NCBI RefSeq assembly: GCF_002368415.1
Contig: NZ_AP018290.1
Coordinates: forward strand, 4,167,614 to 4,231,613
Length of the DNA: 64,000 nucleotides
DNA from: Calothrix sp. NIES-4105
GTDB lineage: Bacteria > Cyanobacteriota > Cyanobacteriia > Cyanobacteriales > Nostocaceae
Direction of reading: 5' to 3'
Shown here: one piece after another, positions 8,521 to 16,894 of the stretch
Position numbering within the stretch: position 1 is the first letter of the stretch
Layout of the letters: every line of letters begins with the position of its first letter
Notes under the pieces: generated by a model
The model's database searches: none
The model's input: the letters and a program-made list of their open reading frames with translations, nothing else
What the model was told of the DNA's origin: nothing
Translations under genes and position numbers: made by a program

Positions 8521-8986
8521 AATTGTTTTTAAGCAAGTAAACCTTCAATCGCTCAACATCTCATTACAAGAGTTAGTTACTATTAGCCGTAACGCCATTG
8601 GTGTTAGAAGTCGCAAAAGTTTGCCAGTTGCCCGCGCGCCAAATAAAGACGAAAAGCAATACCTCCAGAAATTATACAACTTGCTCATCAAACCCATCGC
8701 CGACATTTACACATTGACTGCGAACAGTCTGCCAACCTTCGATATTGTTAACTTATTCCACCTATGTGAATTTTACTTACCAGAAAATAGTAAGATTACT
8801 CATCAAAATGATGAATCCTTACTGCAAATCTTCATAGATAAACTCAATCCTGACGGTAGAATAATATTTTACAGTGGTTCGGCTGCTCGGGGCACCACAC
8901 TACCTCTAATCCAATCGTTTGAAGAATCAGGTAAAATCAGGAAGCTTGATGAGTATAAAAGCTTACTGATTTATACCAAAGCTTGA
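8513..8986 (+). pseudogene. CHAT-domain fragment joined to a methyltransferase-like C-terminus
   Basis: After a TAG at 8510-8512 the frame is open to 8986. It first reads GEIVFKQVNLQSLNISLQEL and EKQYLQKLYNLLIKPIADIY, the pre-catalytic part of cyanobacterial CHAT (caspase-like) proteins. At about 8710 it changes to FDIVNLFHLCEFYLPEN, LLQIFIDKLNPDGRIIFYSG and a closing YKSLLIYTKA, which resemble the C-terminal half of a SAM-dependent methyltransferase. Neither part is complete: the CHAT His/Cys residues and the SAM-binding motif are missing. The join suggests deletion between two genes. Translation is possible only from non-ATG codons. Confidence 0.5.
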
Positions 8987-9013
8987 ATATATAAAGTTTA
9001 GAGACGCTCAAGG

Positions 9014-10423
9014 TTATATATTATCCAAATTTGGGCGCCAAGAAATCCAAGGTTTAGCCATTTCAATTTGTGCAGCAAGACGAATTAAAGTACATTCAGC
9101 AGCAGGTTTACCTACGAACTGTACACTCATTGGTAAACCTTTGCTATCAAAACCAACAGGAATTGCAACAGCAGGTTGTCCCGTTGCATTAGCAGGTGGA
9201 CAAGGTGCAACCCACTGCACGATATGCTCAAAAATATCTTCAGGACTCAAATGTGCCCATTCACCAACATGGATAGGAGAATGTAAGAAAACAGGCATTA
9301 ACAAAACATCGAAATAATCAAAAAAGCTAATAATCTGCCGCGATACAATTTGCATATTAGCAACGGCTTTGAGATAATTAACTGCGCTATCTGTTTTTGA
9401 AAGTAACCAACGGTTAACTGGTTGCAGCATTTCAAGAGGAACACCGCCTGCGGCTACACCATTACGCCATATAATCTGGAATGGTTCAATTAAACCGCTA
9501 AAGTCTGGACATTTTTCTTCTACGATGTGTCCCAGTTCTTCGAGTAATTTAACTGTTTGCAGAACTGCTTGCTTACAAGTTGTATCTGCTTCACCGATAG
9601 GTAAAAACGAAGTAGAGTAAGCTATTCTCAAACGACCGGGTTGTTGTTTACTCGCTTCAAGAAATGAACATTCGGGACTTGGCAAACAATAAAAGTCACC
9701 TGCAACATTACCCGACATTACGTCAAGAAGTGCAGCAGCATCTGCAACTGTTCGACTAATTGGGCCATTTATTGCGATACCATTAAATTTATCGCCAGCA
9801 GGGCCTGGTGATACTCGACCGCGCGATGGTTTTATACCGAATAATCCACAGCAAGCAGCAGGCCCACGAATTGAGCCACCTCCATCTGACCCTTGGGCAA
9901 TTGGAGATAACCCCGCAGCGACACCAGCAGCCGCGCCACCACTCGAACCCCCAGACGTATACTCAAGGTTCCAAGGGTTACGTGATGGTGGAAAACCCGT
10001 AGGTTCAGTGTAAGGAAACGAACCTAATTCTGAAGTAGCTGTTTTACCAAGAATGATAAACCCTGCTTGTTTAATCTTGGTTATAACAACATCATCATAG
10101 TCGGGAATGTTATTTATTAATGCTTTAGTTCCGTAAGTACAGGGTATACCAGCAACGGAATTAAGGTCTTTGGTTGAAATTGGTACACCAAAAAATGGAG
10201 GCAAGTTAGTTGCACTTGCCAACGCTTTGGTTTTAATTTCAGCATCAGCGATTGCTTGCTGTGCTGTAACTGTAAAATAGCTTCCGAGTAGAGGATTTAA
10301 GCGCTCAATCCGTTCTAAGTATATATTTACTAACTCTAACGGCGATAAGAGGCGCCGACGAACTAAGTCCGCCATCTCAAGTGCCGGAGTAAAAGCTAAA
10401 TCTAATTCATTCATCGTTATCAT
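9014..10423 (-). CDS. Amidase signature family hydrolase (GatA-like fold)
   Basis: A protein of 469 aa from ATG at 10423 (ATG at 10414 and TTG at 10438 are alternatives; none has a good SD). The amidase-signature triad is visible: Lys85 in GVPISTKDL, cis-Ser160 in YTSGGSSGGAAAG, and nucleophile Ser184 in GSDGGGSIRGPAACCG. Family members hydrolyse linear or cyclic amides; the length and lack of a GatB-type neighbour argue for a stand-alone amidase rather than the tRNA amidotransferase subunit. There is no signal peptide, so it is likely cytoplasmic. The substrate cannot be predicted. It converges with the fragment pair ending at 8986. Confidence 0.88.
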   Translation of the reverse strand: MITMNELDLAFTPALEMADLVRRRLLSPLELVNIYLERIERLNPLLGSYFTVTAQQAIADAEIKTKALASATNLPPFFGVPISTKDLNSVAGIPCTYGTKALINNIPDYDDVVITKIKQAGFIILGKTATSELGSFPYTEPTGFPPSRNPWNLEYTSGGSSGGAAAGVAAGLSPIAQGSDGGGSIRGPAACCGLFGIKPSRGRVSPGPAGDKFNGIAINGPISRTVADAAALLDVMSGNVAGDFYCLPSPECSFLEASKQQPGRLRIAYSTSFLPIGEADTTCKQAVLQTVKLLEELGHIVEEKCPDFSGLIEPFQIIWRNGVAAGGVPLEMLQPVNRWLLSKTDSAVNYLKAVANMQIVSRQIISFFDYFDVLLMPVFLHSPIHVGEWAHLSPEDIFEHIVQWVAPCPPANATGQPAVAIPVGFDSKGLPMSVQFVGKPAAECTLIRLAAQIEMAKPWISWRPNLDNI

Positions 10424-10750
10424 ATAACCGAAGCACAAGCGTTGCTTATATCTAAAAATTGATACTTATTTGTGTGAGACTCCCATTCTAATCGAAGTTA
10501 GTGATTTGTAATACCTTGTCTTGATAAATAACTATAATTTTATCTATTGTTTATATGTTGCATTTACACCCGCGCGTGGGTGAGACTATACGAACAAAGC
10601 CTGCCAATGCAACGGCTGTAAAGAGAATATTTATTGTGTTTAGCCGATTAAAAAAATGTTCTATATAAACATAGCTTTTAAGTATTCATACGTTGGTGCA
10701 TTTCGGTGAATTAATATATATTGCTCAAAATGTAAGCAGTTTTACTTAGT

Positions 10751-10900
10751 TTACTCAACCAGTAGTACCAATAATGGCGCCAATTAATCCTAAAACCACA
10801 AACAGTACTACCTGTTTACTCAACCAGTAGTACCGATAATGGCGCCAATTAATCCTAAAACCATCAACAGTACTACCTGTTTACTTAACCAGTAGTACTG
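10751..10900. repeat. 65-bp tandem repeat, 2.3 copies
   Basis: Units begin at 10751, 10816 and 10881 with TTACTCAACCAGTAGTAC (TTACTTAACC in the third). The first two copies are nearly identical, and each contains one GGCGCC. The third is cut off after about 20 bp. Confidence 0.9.
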
Positions 10901-10981
10901 TTCAATTAAATTAATTTTGAAGAGTTAGTTTCTAACCGATATGAACCGTTTTTATTCACAAATATTTTTTAACAAAAGCTA

Positions 10982-11013
10982 ACTATCCGTTACATCCGTT
11001 ACATCTGTTGCCA
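10982..11013. repeat. Short tandem repeat of CCGTTACAT type
   Basis: The sequence holds CCGTTACAT twice in tandem, then CTGTTGCCA. The same motif recurs near 20974 (inverted), 21211 and 57779. It looks like a Nostocales-type short tandemly repeated repetitive sequence. Confidence 0.75.
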
Positions 11014-11028
11014 GTCAACCCATCATAA

Positions 11029-12408
11029 TTATTCGTTCATTTCTTTTAATGTTGCCAATGCAGAAGGAGACAAACGACTGAGGTAGCGGAATATCCAGTA
11101 TTTAAAGATGGTGTCTAATACAACGGGGAAGGTGGCAATAAATAAGAATATGGCACTACGGTTAGGAGGTAAACCCAGATGTTCTGCCAATCCTTCTAAT
11201 AAAACTTCCCAACCATGTGGAGAGTGGAAACCTACAAATATATCCGTGAATACAATAATCAAGAATGCTTTAGCACTATCGCTTAAACCATAAACTACAT
11301 CATCTAGAAATGCTTTTAATATTACAATCTCGCGCTTACTAGTAGCAACTACAACTGCAAACGCAACTAGAGAAAACATATCAGCAAAGATGTTACTAAT
11401 TGCATTGTTGCTTTTATCCCGAAACTCGGACGCGATCTCAATGGCTTTCTCTTTAACTTTTTCTCCTATTTCTTCTGGAGTTAAAGTCGGCGCCTTTAAT
11501 ATGAAGCTTTCAAACTTTAGCCCTCGTTCAAAAATCTTTAGTTCCTCAAGCGCTTCGTCTTCCATTGAGGAATTCATAAATATATGCGGATTATTTTCAC
11601 CGCGCGTTCGTTCAACTATTGGGCTGACTAAAAACTGTTTGGTTAGTAAATGCGTTATCAATGGTATCACTGCTAGCATTACTATAAATTTTACTGCCGC
11701 TTGGGTTCGTCTTCGTGAGACTCTAAAATTCTGTACGTATTTTTCTTCTGCGTGGGGTGCAAAATCATCTTTTAACCGATTAAAAGTTCTTCCTATTGAC
11801 CGAGGTAAAATGCCGCTTTTCTGCGACACTGGTTTGACGCGCATACTTTCAACATACTCATCTTGCGTTTTTTGCGTTTTGATGGGCGGTTGAATTACTT
11901 CTTGACGTTGAATTTGTGACTGGTTATTAATATTTATACTACTAATTATATCAGGTGTAGCAATTGTAGTTTTTGTATGACTTGTAGTTTCTGTATTCTC
12001 AACAGTTACAATTGAACTTGATGTAAATAATTCATCGTCTTGAAGATATTTGGTAACTATTTCGTCAATATACTTTAGTTTCTCTAATATTTCGTGGTTA
12101 GATAATTTTATTAGTGAACGACTTAATCTAAACTCAGCAAGCCTAAACTTCACAATATTTAAATTATTATTTAAGGCTACCTGCCAATAATTCATTACAC
12201 TTGTGGAATAATTGGCATCGTCAGATATTTTCTTACCGTTAAACTGTTCAATTTCAATTTCTCGTATAACCGTAGCTGCTTTGTACGCATCAGTTAGCGC
12301 GCGCTCTGGAGTATCGGTAAACCATGTAAAGGCATAACGCCAAAAGTATATTATCTTATGGCGTAAAGAACCTGTATTTTTTGCCAGCGAAGAGGACTTC
12401 AACGCCAT
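11029..12408 (-). CDS. pxcA: Proton extrusion protein PxcA (CemA family)
   Basis: This 459-residue protein is close in length to other cyanobacterial PxcA/PcxA proteins. Residues 1-130 are soluble and helical (YFWRYAFTWFTDTPERALTD, LAEFRLSRSLIKL). A Thr/Gln-rich linker spans about 140-200. The conserved CemA domain follows: a membrane segment AAVKFIVMLAVIPLITHLL, then the loop with IFERGLKFESFILKAP, a second segment SLVAFAVVVATS, FLIIVFTDIFVGFHSPHGWE, and a last segment before the LSRLSPSALATLKEMNE end. The family supports light-dependent proton extrusion at the cytoplasmic membrane and so inorganic carbon uptake. A beta-carbonic anhydrase gene lies just upstream on the same strand, a sensible functional neighbour. 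Confidence 0.95.
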   Translation of the reverse strand: MALKSSSLAKNTGSLRHKIIYFWRYAFTWFTDTPERALTDAYKAATVIREIEIEQFNGKKISDDANYSTSVMNYWQVALNNNLNIVKFRLAEFRLSRSLIKLSNHEILEKLKYIDEIVTKYLQDDELFTSSSIVTVENTETTSHTKTTIATPDIISSININNQSQIQRQEVIQPPIKTQKTQDEYVESMRVKPVSQKSGILPRSIGRTFNRLKDDFAPHAEEKYVQNFRVSRRRTQAAVKFIVMLAVIPLITHLLTKQFLVSPIVERTRGENNPHIFMNSSMEDEALEELKIFERGLKFESFILKAPTLTPEEIGEKVKEKAIEIASEFRDKSNNAISNIFADMFSLVAFAVVVATSKREIVILKAFLDDVVYGLSDSAKAFLIIVFTDIFVGFHSPHGWEVLLEGLAEHLGLPPNRSAIFLFIATFPVVLDTIFKYWIFRYLSRLSPSALATLKEMNE

Positions 12409-12578
12409 AATAATATGCTACTTATATATCGTTAACTAATATGGTAGCTACTATTGTAGAACATAGTATTTTATTTTTGTAAAAATAATAGCTAATGGGT
12501 AACAGTACTTTAATCGCCCATTAGCATAATATTTTACTTAACTCAAGTTAATACTTAAGTATATATTTAATGTGTAAG

Positions 12579-13247
12579 TTATTCGCCGTGGACACAAATT
12601 AGAGGGTTAAGTACAGGGAAGGGACGATTTTCTAAAGCTTTGAACTGACCCGCATCGTAAGCAAAAACCTCCCCTGTCTCGATTTCGTAAATCCAAGCGT
12701 GGAGAGTCAGCTTACCACCATGAAGCTTGGAACGAATGATTGGATATGTTTCTAGATTCTCAATCTGAGTTAGCACGTTCTGCTCGATAGCGATTTTTAA
12801 GAGTTTTTCACTCGAACAACCTTCATAGTTGTCCAGAACAACACGACGAGTTGACTCAGCGTGATTTTTTAACCAGTCGTAGACTAATGGCATCTGTTGA
12901 GTAAGATTACCTATTTGCAATAATCCCCGCATTGCACCACAGTGTGAGTGACCACAAATAACTATATCTTTAATGCCTAGCGCACCCACTGCGTACTCGA
13001 TAGCTGCACCTTCTCCACTATTCGAGGCGCCGTAAGCAGGAATAATATTACCAATATTACGAACAACAAATAATTCACCCGGTTGGCTTTGGGTAATTAA
13101 ACAAGGGTCGATACGAGAATCAGAACATGTTATGAATAATACTTCTGGAGATTGACCTTGAGACAACTGCTCGAACATTTCGCGGTGGGACACGAAATAA
13201 GTATCATGAAACTCATTCAGCCCTTCAATAATGCGTTTTATTGGCAC
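12579..13247 (-). CDS. Beta-class carbonic anhydrase
   Basis: The protein has 222 aa from a GTG start with GAGAGGAA about 7 bp upstream. The zinc ligands of beta-carbonic anhydrases are intact: Cys41 and Asp43 in ITCSDSRIDP, His100 and Cys103 in VICGHSHCGAMRG. VVRNIGNIIPAYG and GEGAAIEYAVGALGIKDI are also canonical. It interconverts CO2 and bicarbonate. No signal peptide is visible, so a cytoplasmic or carboxysomal location is likely; it lacks the long C-terminal extension of carboxysomal CcaA. It lies 170 bp upstream of pxcA on the same strand, which fits joint work in inorganic carbon handling. Confidence 0.95.
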   Translation of the reverse strand: MPIKRIIEGLNEFHDTYFVSHREMFEQLSQGQSPEVLFITCSDSRIDPCLITQSQPGELFVVRNIGNIIPAYGASNSGEGAAIEYAVGALGIKDIVICGHSHCGAMRGLLQIGNLTQQMPLVYDWLKNHAESTRRVVLDNYEGCSSEKLLKIAIEQNVLTQIENLETYPIIRSKLHGGKLTLHAWIYEIETGEVFAYDAGQFKALENRPFPVLNPLICVHGE

Positions 13248-13575
13248 AATTAGATTCCTCTCATCCTAGAAAATACTTCATATAAATTCATTAATTACTC
13301 CATCTCGATATATCAGCTTTCCGTAAATCTCCCTGCATCAATGTATTTAACGACGCTCCGCAGAACGCCCCGCTCATAGCCTAGCGAATGCATAGCCTGT
13401 TTGACATCAGAAACAATACATACGACTCCATAGAGTAACAACTATAGTTAATATTACAAAATATTAACGAGTTGCTGCAAATATATTCAACAATTATGGA
13501 GATTATGTGTTGAACTTATGACAATAATCAAATTTATGTAATCAAAATAACAAATAAGCGATAGAGTACAGCTTT
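13248..13575. other. Intergenic region upstream of the carbonic anhydrase gene
   Basis: About 330 bp, A+T-rich, no credible gene. Positions 13350-13400 hold a GC-rich stretch (CGACGCTCCGCAGAACGCC) that looks like a worn dispersed repeat. It must contain the promoter of the carbonic anhydrase gene, but I cannot place it with confidence. Confidence 0.35.
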
Positions 13576-14139
13576 TTAAGGGCGCCCATTATTGCCAAAT
13601 ATATCTTCTTCGTGTACAGCAGCATCTTCCATCTCGTTGACATAACCACTACGCGCGTTATTGAACGCATCACAATAAGGTACATAAGGCTTAATGTCTA
13701 GAACAGGTGTTTGGTCTAGTAAATCAATTCCTTCGACATATAAAACTAAACCTTCAATTTTGAGGAGTTTAGGGGCACTAAGACCAATAGGATTAGGACG
13801 ATGGGGAGCGCGCGTAGCTAGTGTGCCACGTCGAACTCGCGGCCCGCGCGGTAAAATAACAGTTGGGTTCCAGTGGTGATTCAGATGTAACCATGAAATT
13901 ATCCAAATTCGCTCAAACCCTTCCATATCTTTAAGTGCAATCGCGGGTATGATATCGGGAAAAAGTTCGATTTGGGCAACAGCAGGCTGATAATCTTCAG
14001 GTACAGTGCGAAGTTGTGATTGTCGAGGTGTACCGTGTCGTTCTTTGTAGGGAGAATGCACCACACCAATCGGACGTAAAGTTATCTCACTCGGAAACGA
14101 TATAGATTCAATATAATCTTTGGGTGGAAATTTTGGCAA
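13576..14139 (-). CDS. trmO: tRNA (t6A37)-N6-methyltransferase TrmO
   Basis: The protein has 187 aa. ITLRPIGVVHSPYKERHGTP and QSQLRTVPEDYQPAVAQIEL open the TrmO/YaeB domain; FERIWIISWLHLNH, RGTLATRAPHRPNPIGLS and IEGIDLLDQTPVLDIKPYVP (read here as VEGIDLLDQTPVLDIKPY) are its signature. The enzyme methylates N6-threonylcarbamoyladenosine at position 37 of tRNAs using SAM, in the cytoplasm. The start is TTG at 14139, since stops lie just upstream and no ATG or GTG is near. The broken VapC gene ends only 9 bp upstream of it. Confidence 0.93.
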   Translation of the reverse strand: MPKFPPKDYIESISFPSEITLRPIGVVHSPYKERHGTPRQSQLRTVPEDYQPAVAQIELFPDIIPAIALKDMEGFERIWIISWLHLNHHWNPTVILPRGPRVRRGTLATRAPHRPNPIGLSAPKLLKIEGLVLYVEGIDLLDQTPVLDIKPYVPYCDAFNNARSGYVNEMEDAAVHEEDIFGNNGRP

Positions 14140-14148
14140 AGTACTTTA

Positions 14149-14532
14149 CTATTCATCAAAAGGATTTTCTAATTTTAAGTCAACAATACCCTGAAAATCA
14201 CGAATATTACGAGTTACTAAAATAGATTCCTGACATAAAGCTGTTGCAGCTATTATCGCGTCTGGTAACTTAATTTTATATTTTCGCTTTCAAGAAATTG
14301 TTTGATTTTCAATCTTCCTAGAAATAGGAACCGAATCAAATTGACTCAACAAGTCTTCAATTACCTCTGCCTCTTGTTCGGATAAACCAGAAAAACAAAG
14401 TAGCTCCATCCGTACAATAGGCGTTGTTACTACATAGTTATTATTGAGAAAATCATTTGAGAAGAACTTAGAAACTGCCTCATTCCCTGCCAAATAGTAA
14501 ATAAAAATATTTGTATCGTACAAATAATTCAT
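14149..14532 (-). pseudogene. VapC-type PIN toxin with an in-frame TGA
   Basis: ATG at 14532 overlaps the antitoxin stop as ATGA. The frame reads MNYLYDTNIFIYYLAGNEAV with the first PIN aspartate, TTPIVRMELLCF with the conserved Glu, then meets TGA at 14290-14292 after RKIENQTIS. The same frame continues without a shift as KRKYKIKLPDAIIAATAL with the third acidic residue and ILVTRNIRDFQGI, to TAG at 14149. One nonsense change therefore separates the gene from a full 127-residue PIN RNase. A truncated 80-residue product would lack the C-terminal catalytic aspartates. This probably disarmed the toxin. Confidence 0.85.
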
Positions 14533-14723
14533 TCCCATTCCCTACGCACCGCATCTAGGTGAGCTAACATTGCTTCTTTCTTATGCTGAAGAATTCCCTT
14601 TGCCTTCTTCACCTTTTCATAATCCCGCTGCAATGACGCTAAAACTGGCTCCGGTAAATCTAGTACTATCGATTCCTCGTCCAGAGAAACAAGATAACGC
14701 TTAGGAATAGTCACTATTGTCAT
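14529..14723 (-). CDS. Antitoxin partner of the broken VapC (64 aa)
   Basis: The small protein starts MTIVTIPKRYLVSLDEESIV and continues VLDLPEPVLASLQRDYEKVK. A beta-rich N-terminus followed by a long helix is common in VapB-like antitoxins. It overlaps the toxin start by 4 bp, typical of toxin-antitoxin operons. I do not recognise the exact antitoxin family. It seems intact although its toxin carries a nonsense codon. Confidence 0.65.
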   Translation of the reverse strand: MTIVTIPKRYLVSLDEESIVLDLPEPVLASLQRDYEKVKKAKGILQHKKEAMLAHLDAVRREWE

Positions 14724-14900
14724 AATTACTACCCAATTATGTCTACTTCATAAAGCTATTATTACTTAAATTCCGATAATTATGATATTCCTCCAATTAC
14801 AAATACTGCAAAACCAGTCAGAACTAATAGTGGCGGCTGTTTTGATGGTGTAAATACTTATTAAGACTTCGGAGCGGCGATTACAGGCGCCGATAATGGT

Positions 14901-16037
14901 TTATGCTCTAAATGAATGACAAGTTTTAAAGCTATCGGCAATGACAGACTCTATCAACTTCATAAACTGATTTCGCAAACCCACAGCTATAGGATTTTCT
15001 AACTCACCCATACGTGCAGAGCGTAGAGACTGCTCAACAATCGATTTAACGCGCGCTCCTCTTTGTAACTCATACTGCTCAAAAGCTCTAACTACATCAC
15101 ATTCACCTTGCAAGCACTTACTAATAACCAGCGCATCTTCCAATGCTGTACAAGCTCCTTGTCCCAATGTTGGTAACATTGGATGTGCTGCATCACCTAA
15201 TAAAGTAATATTTCCTTTTGCCCAAGGTCGCGTCGGTACACGGCCATATAAATCTGTTTTGATAATACTTGCTTCATCAGTAGCAGCAATTAGTTCTGGA
15301 ATTACGTCCTTCCAGTCTTGAAACATTACTTCCAATTCATGTTTACGTCCTTCTTTTATATCACCTTGTCCTTCTTTTGCTTTAGCAGCTGCATACCAAT
15401 ATATCCTATTATTACCCAGCAGCATAAAACCAAATCCTTTGCCACGTCCTAGAAACTCATGAATATAACCAGGAATATAAGCTTTTGGTATGTAATTAGT
15501 TAAACCACGCCATGTAGTAAAATTGCGGTAAATAGGTGGATTCTCACCAAATAATGCTGCCCGTACCTGTGACCTTAAACCATCGGCACCAATTAAAGCA
15601 TCACCTTCATCCTGTAACCCAGATTTCATATAAACACGCACCAAAGAACCATCTTGCTCAAATCGCTCAAATGTTTGACCTAAAACAAACTTACCTGGAT
15701 AATTACTCCATAGCAGCTTATGCAAGTCCGCACGATGGATACCAATTACAGGTAACTCAAACTTATCAACAGACACGTTTACTAACTCTTTGCCGTCCTG
15801 CGTATTGAATTGATAGTTCGTTGTTAAACAACCCAGATTAACTGCATCTTTAAGTAAACCCAATTCATTAAGGACATGAGTTGCATTTGCCCATAGTGCA
15901 ATTCCTGCTCCCACTTCTCTTAATTCTTGCGCGCGCTCATAAACACTTATATGGAACCCCGCTCGATTTAATGCCAACGCAGTTGCGGCGCCACCTATTC
16001 CACCACCAATAATGATTATTTTCTTAGTTTTTCCCAT
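14901..16037 (-). CDS. FAD-dependent (class A) monooxygenase, salicylate hydroxylase-like
   Basis: The protein has 378 aa. The N-terminal KKIIIIGGGIGGAATALALN is the Rossmann GxGxxG for FAD. DALIGADGLRSQVRAALFG is the DG motif (about 150-170), and ITLLGDAAHPMLPTLGQGAC is the GD motif (about 285-305) that binds the flavin ribityl chain. Such enzymes hydroxylate aromatic or isoprenoid substrates with NAD(P)H and O2. The substrate cannot be read from sequence; zeaxanthin-epoxidase-like and aromatic hydroxylase activities are both possible. A TetR regulator is divergent to it, 185 bp away, and may control it. Confidence 0.88.
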   Translation of the reverse strand: MGKTKKIIIIGGGIGGAATALALNRAGFHISVYERAQELREVGAGIALWANATHVLNELGLLKDAVNLGCLTTNYQFNTQDGKELVNVSVDKFELPVIGIHRADLHKLLWSNYPGKFVLGQTFERFEQDGSLVRVYMKSGLQDEGDALIGADGLRSQVRAALFGENPPIYRNFTTWRGLTNYIPKAYIPGYIHEFLGRGKGFGFMLLGNNRIYWYAAAKAKEGQGDIKEGRKHELEVMFQDWKDVIPELIAATDEASIIKTDLYGRVPTRPWAKGNITLLGDAAHPMLPTLGQGACTALEDALVISKCLQGECDVVRAFEQYELQRGARVKSIVEQSLRSARMGELENPIAVGLRNQFMKLIESVIADSFKTCHSFRA

Positions 16038-16222
16038 AATATAAGGCTTTTATAATAGTCAATCGACTTACTTGTCAGTTTATTATAACCTATGAAAACT
16101 ATTTAGCAATTTTGTCAACTGATTCTCTCTGTGTCCTCTGCGTCTCTGTGGTAAATAAAAATACATTACTGCACATCTGGGACAGATATGCTACAATCGA
16201 GCCTATTGAATTTATAGAAATT

Positions 16223-16870
16223 GTGCCACGCTCTTCAAAAGCAGATAAATCAAGTACAAAACAAGTCCGAGATGCAGAAGCGACTCAAGCTGTAATTTTG
16301 GCAGCAGCAGAAGAGGAGTTTGCTATTCATGGTTTAACTGCTGCGAGGACAGAAGCTATTGCAGCAAAAACAGGTGTAGCAAAATCAATGATTTACTACT
16401 ATTTCAAAGATAAAGAAGGATTGTATCAAGCAGTTTTAGAACGTTCGCACGTAGCTTTACTACATGTTACTCAACAATTAGATTCGGAGCTAGAGCATTT
16501 GGCGCCGGAAGCTGCTTTGGAAAAATTTCTTGTTGCATTACTGGAATGTGTATCACAAAATCCCAAGCTGCCGACGATAATGTTTCATGAGGCAGTGCAA
16601 AATCAAGGAAAATACTATAAGCGCAGTAGTTCCCTAAATATAGATAAAACCTTGATGGATATTTTAGACCGAGGTGTTGCAAGTGGCGCCTTTCGACAGC
16701 TTGATTCATTTCAAGCAGCTATTAACATCATGGGAACTTGTTTGTTTTACTTTATAGGCGCCGGAAATATACAACAACACCCTCAAGGTAGGCGCCTATT
16801 GAGTAAAGCAATGTTAGAACAGCACATCATAGAAGCGGTTAAATTTACTTTAGCTGGTGTGAAGCACTGA
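16223..16870 (+). CDS. TetR/AcrR family regulator
   Basis: The proposed start is GTG at 16223 (215 aa, the usual TetR length). An in-frame start at 16112 would add 37 residues whose front part (SLCVLCVSVV) is only the translation of a dispersed CTCTGTGTCC-type repeat. The DNA-binding domain is clear: QAVILAAAEEEFAIHGLTAA, then EAIAAKTGVAKSMIYYYFKD. The C-terminal ligand domain is helical. The gene is divergent to the flavin monooxygenase, so control of that gene by a small molecule is a reasonable inference. GGCGCC occurs four times in this gene. Confidence 0.88.
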   Translation: MPRSSKADKSSTKQVRDAEATQAVILAAAEEEFAIHGLTAARTEAIAAKTGVAKSMIYYYFKDKEGLYQAVLERSHVALLHVTQQLDSELEHLAPEAALEKFLVALLECVSQNPKLPTIMFHEAVQNQGKYYKRSSSLNIDKTLMDILDRGVASGAFRQLDSFQAAINIMGTCLFYFIGAGNIQQHPQGRRLLSKAMLEQHIIEAVKFTLAGVKH

Positions 16871-16894
16871 TAATATACTTCCAAATTTAGTTAG

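Larger units (their letters stand above)
10424..11028. other. Repeat-rich intergenic region
   Basis: About 600 bp with no credible gene. It holds a 65-bp tandem repeat (10751-10900) and a short CCGTTACAT repeat (10982-11013), listed separately. The rest is A+T-rich and should contain the promoter of the leftward amidase gene and the 3' end of the pxcA transcript. Confidence 0.5.

Noticed and set aside
11390-11893. A 167-residue plus-strand frame opposite pxcA
   Set aside because: It is antisense to the well-supported CemA domain and only reflects its codon use.
16112-16222. N-terminal extension of the TetR protein (SLCVLCVSVV...)
   Set aside because: It translates a dispersed repeat, and GTG at 16223 gives the normal TetR length.
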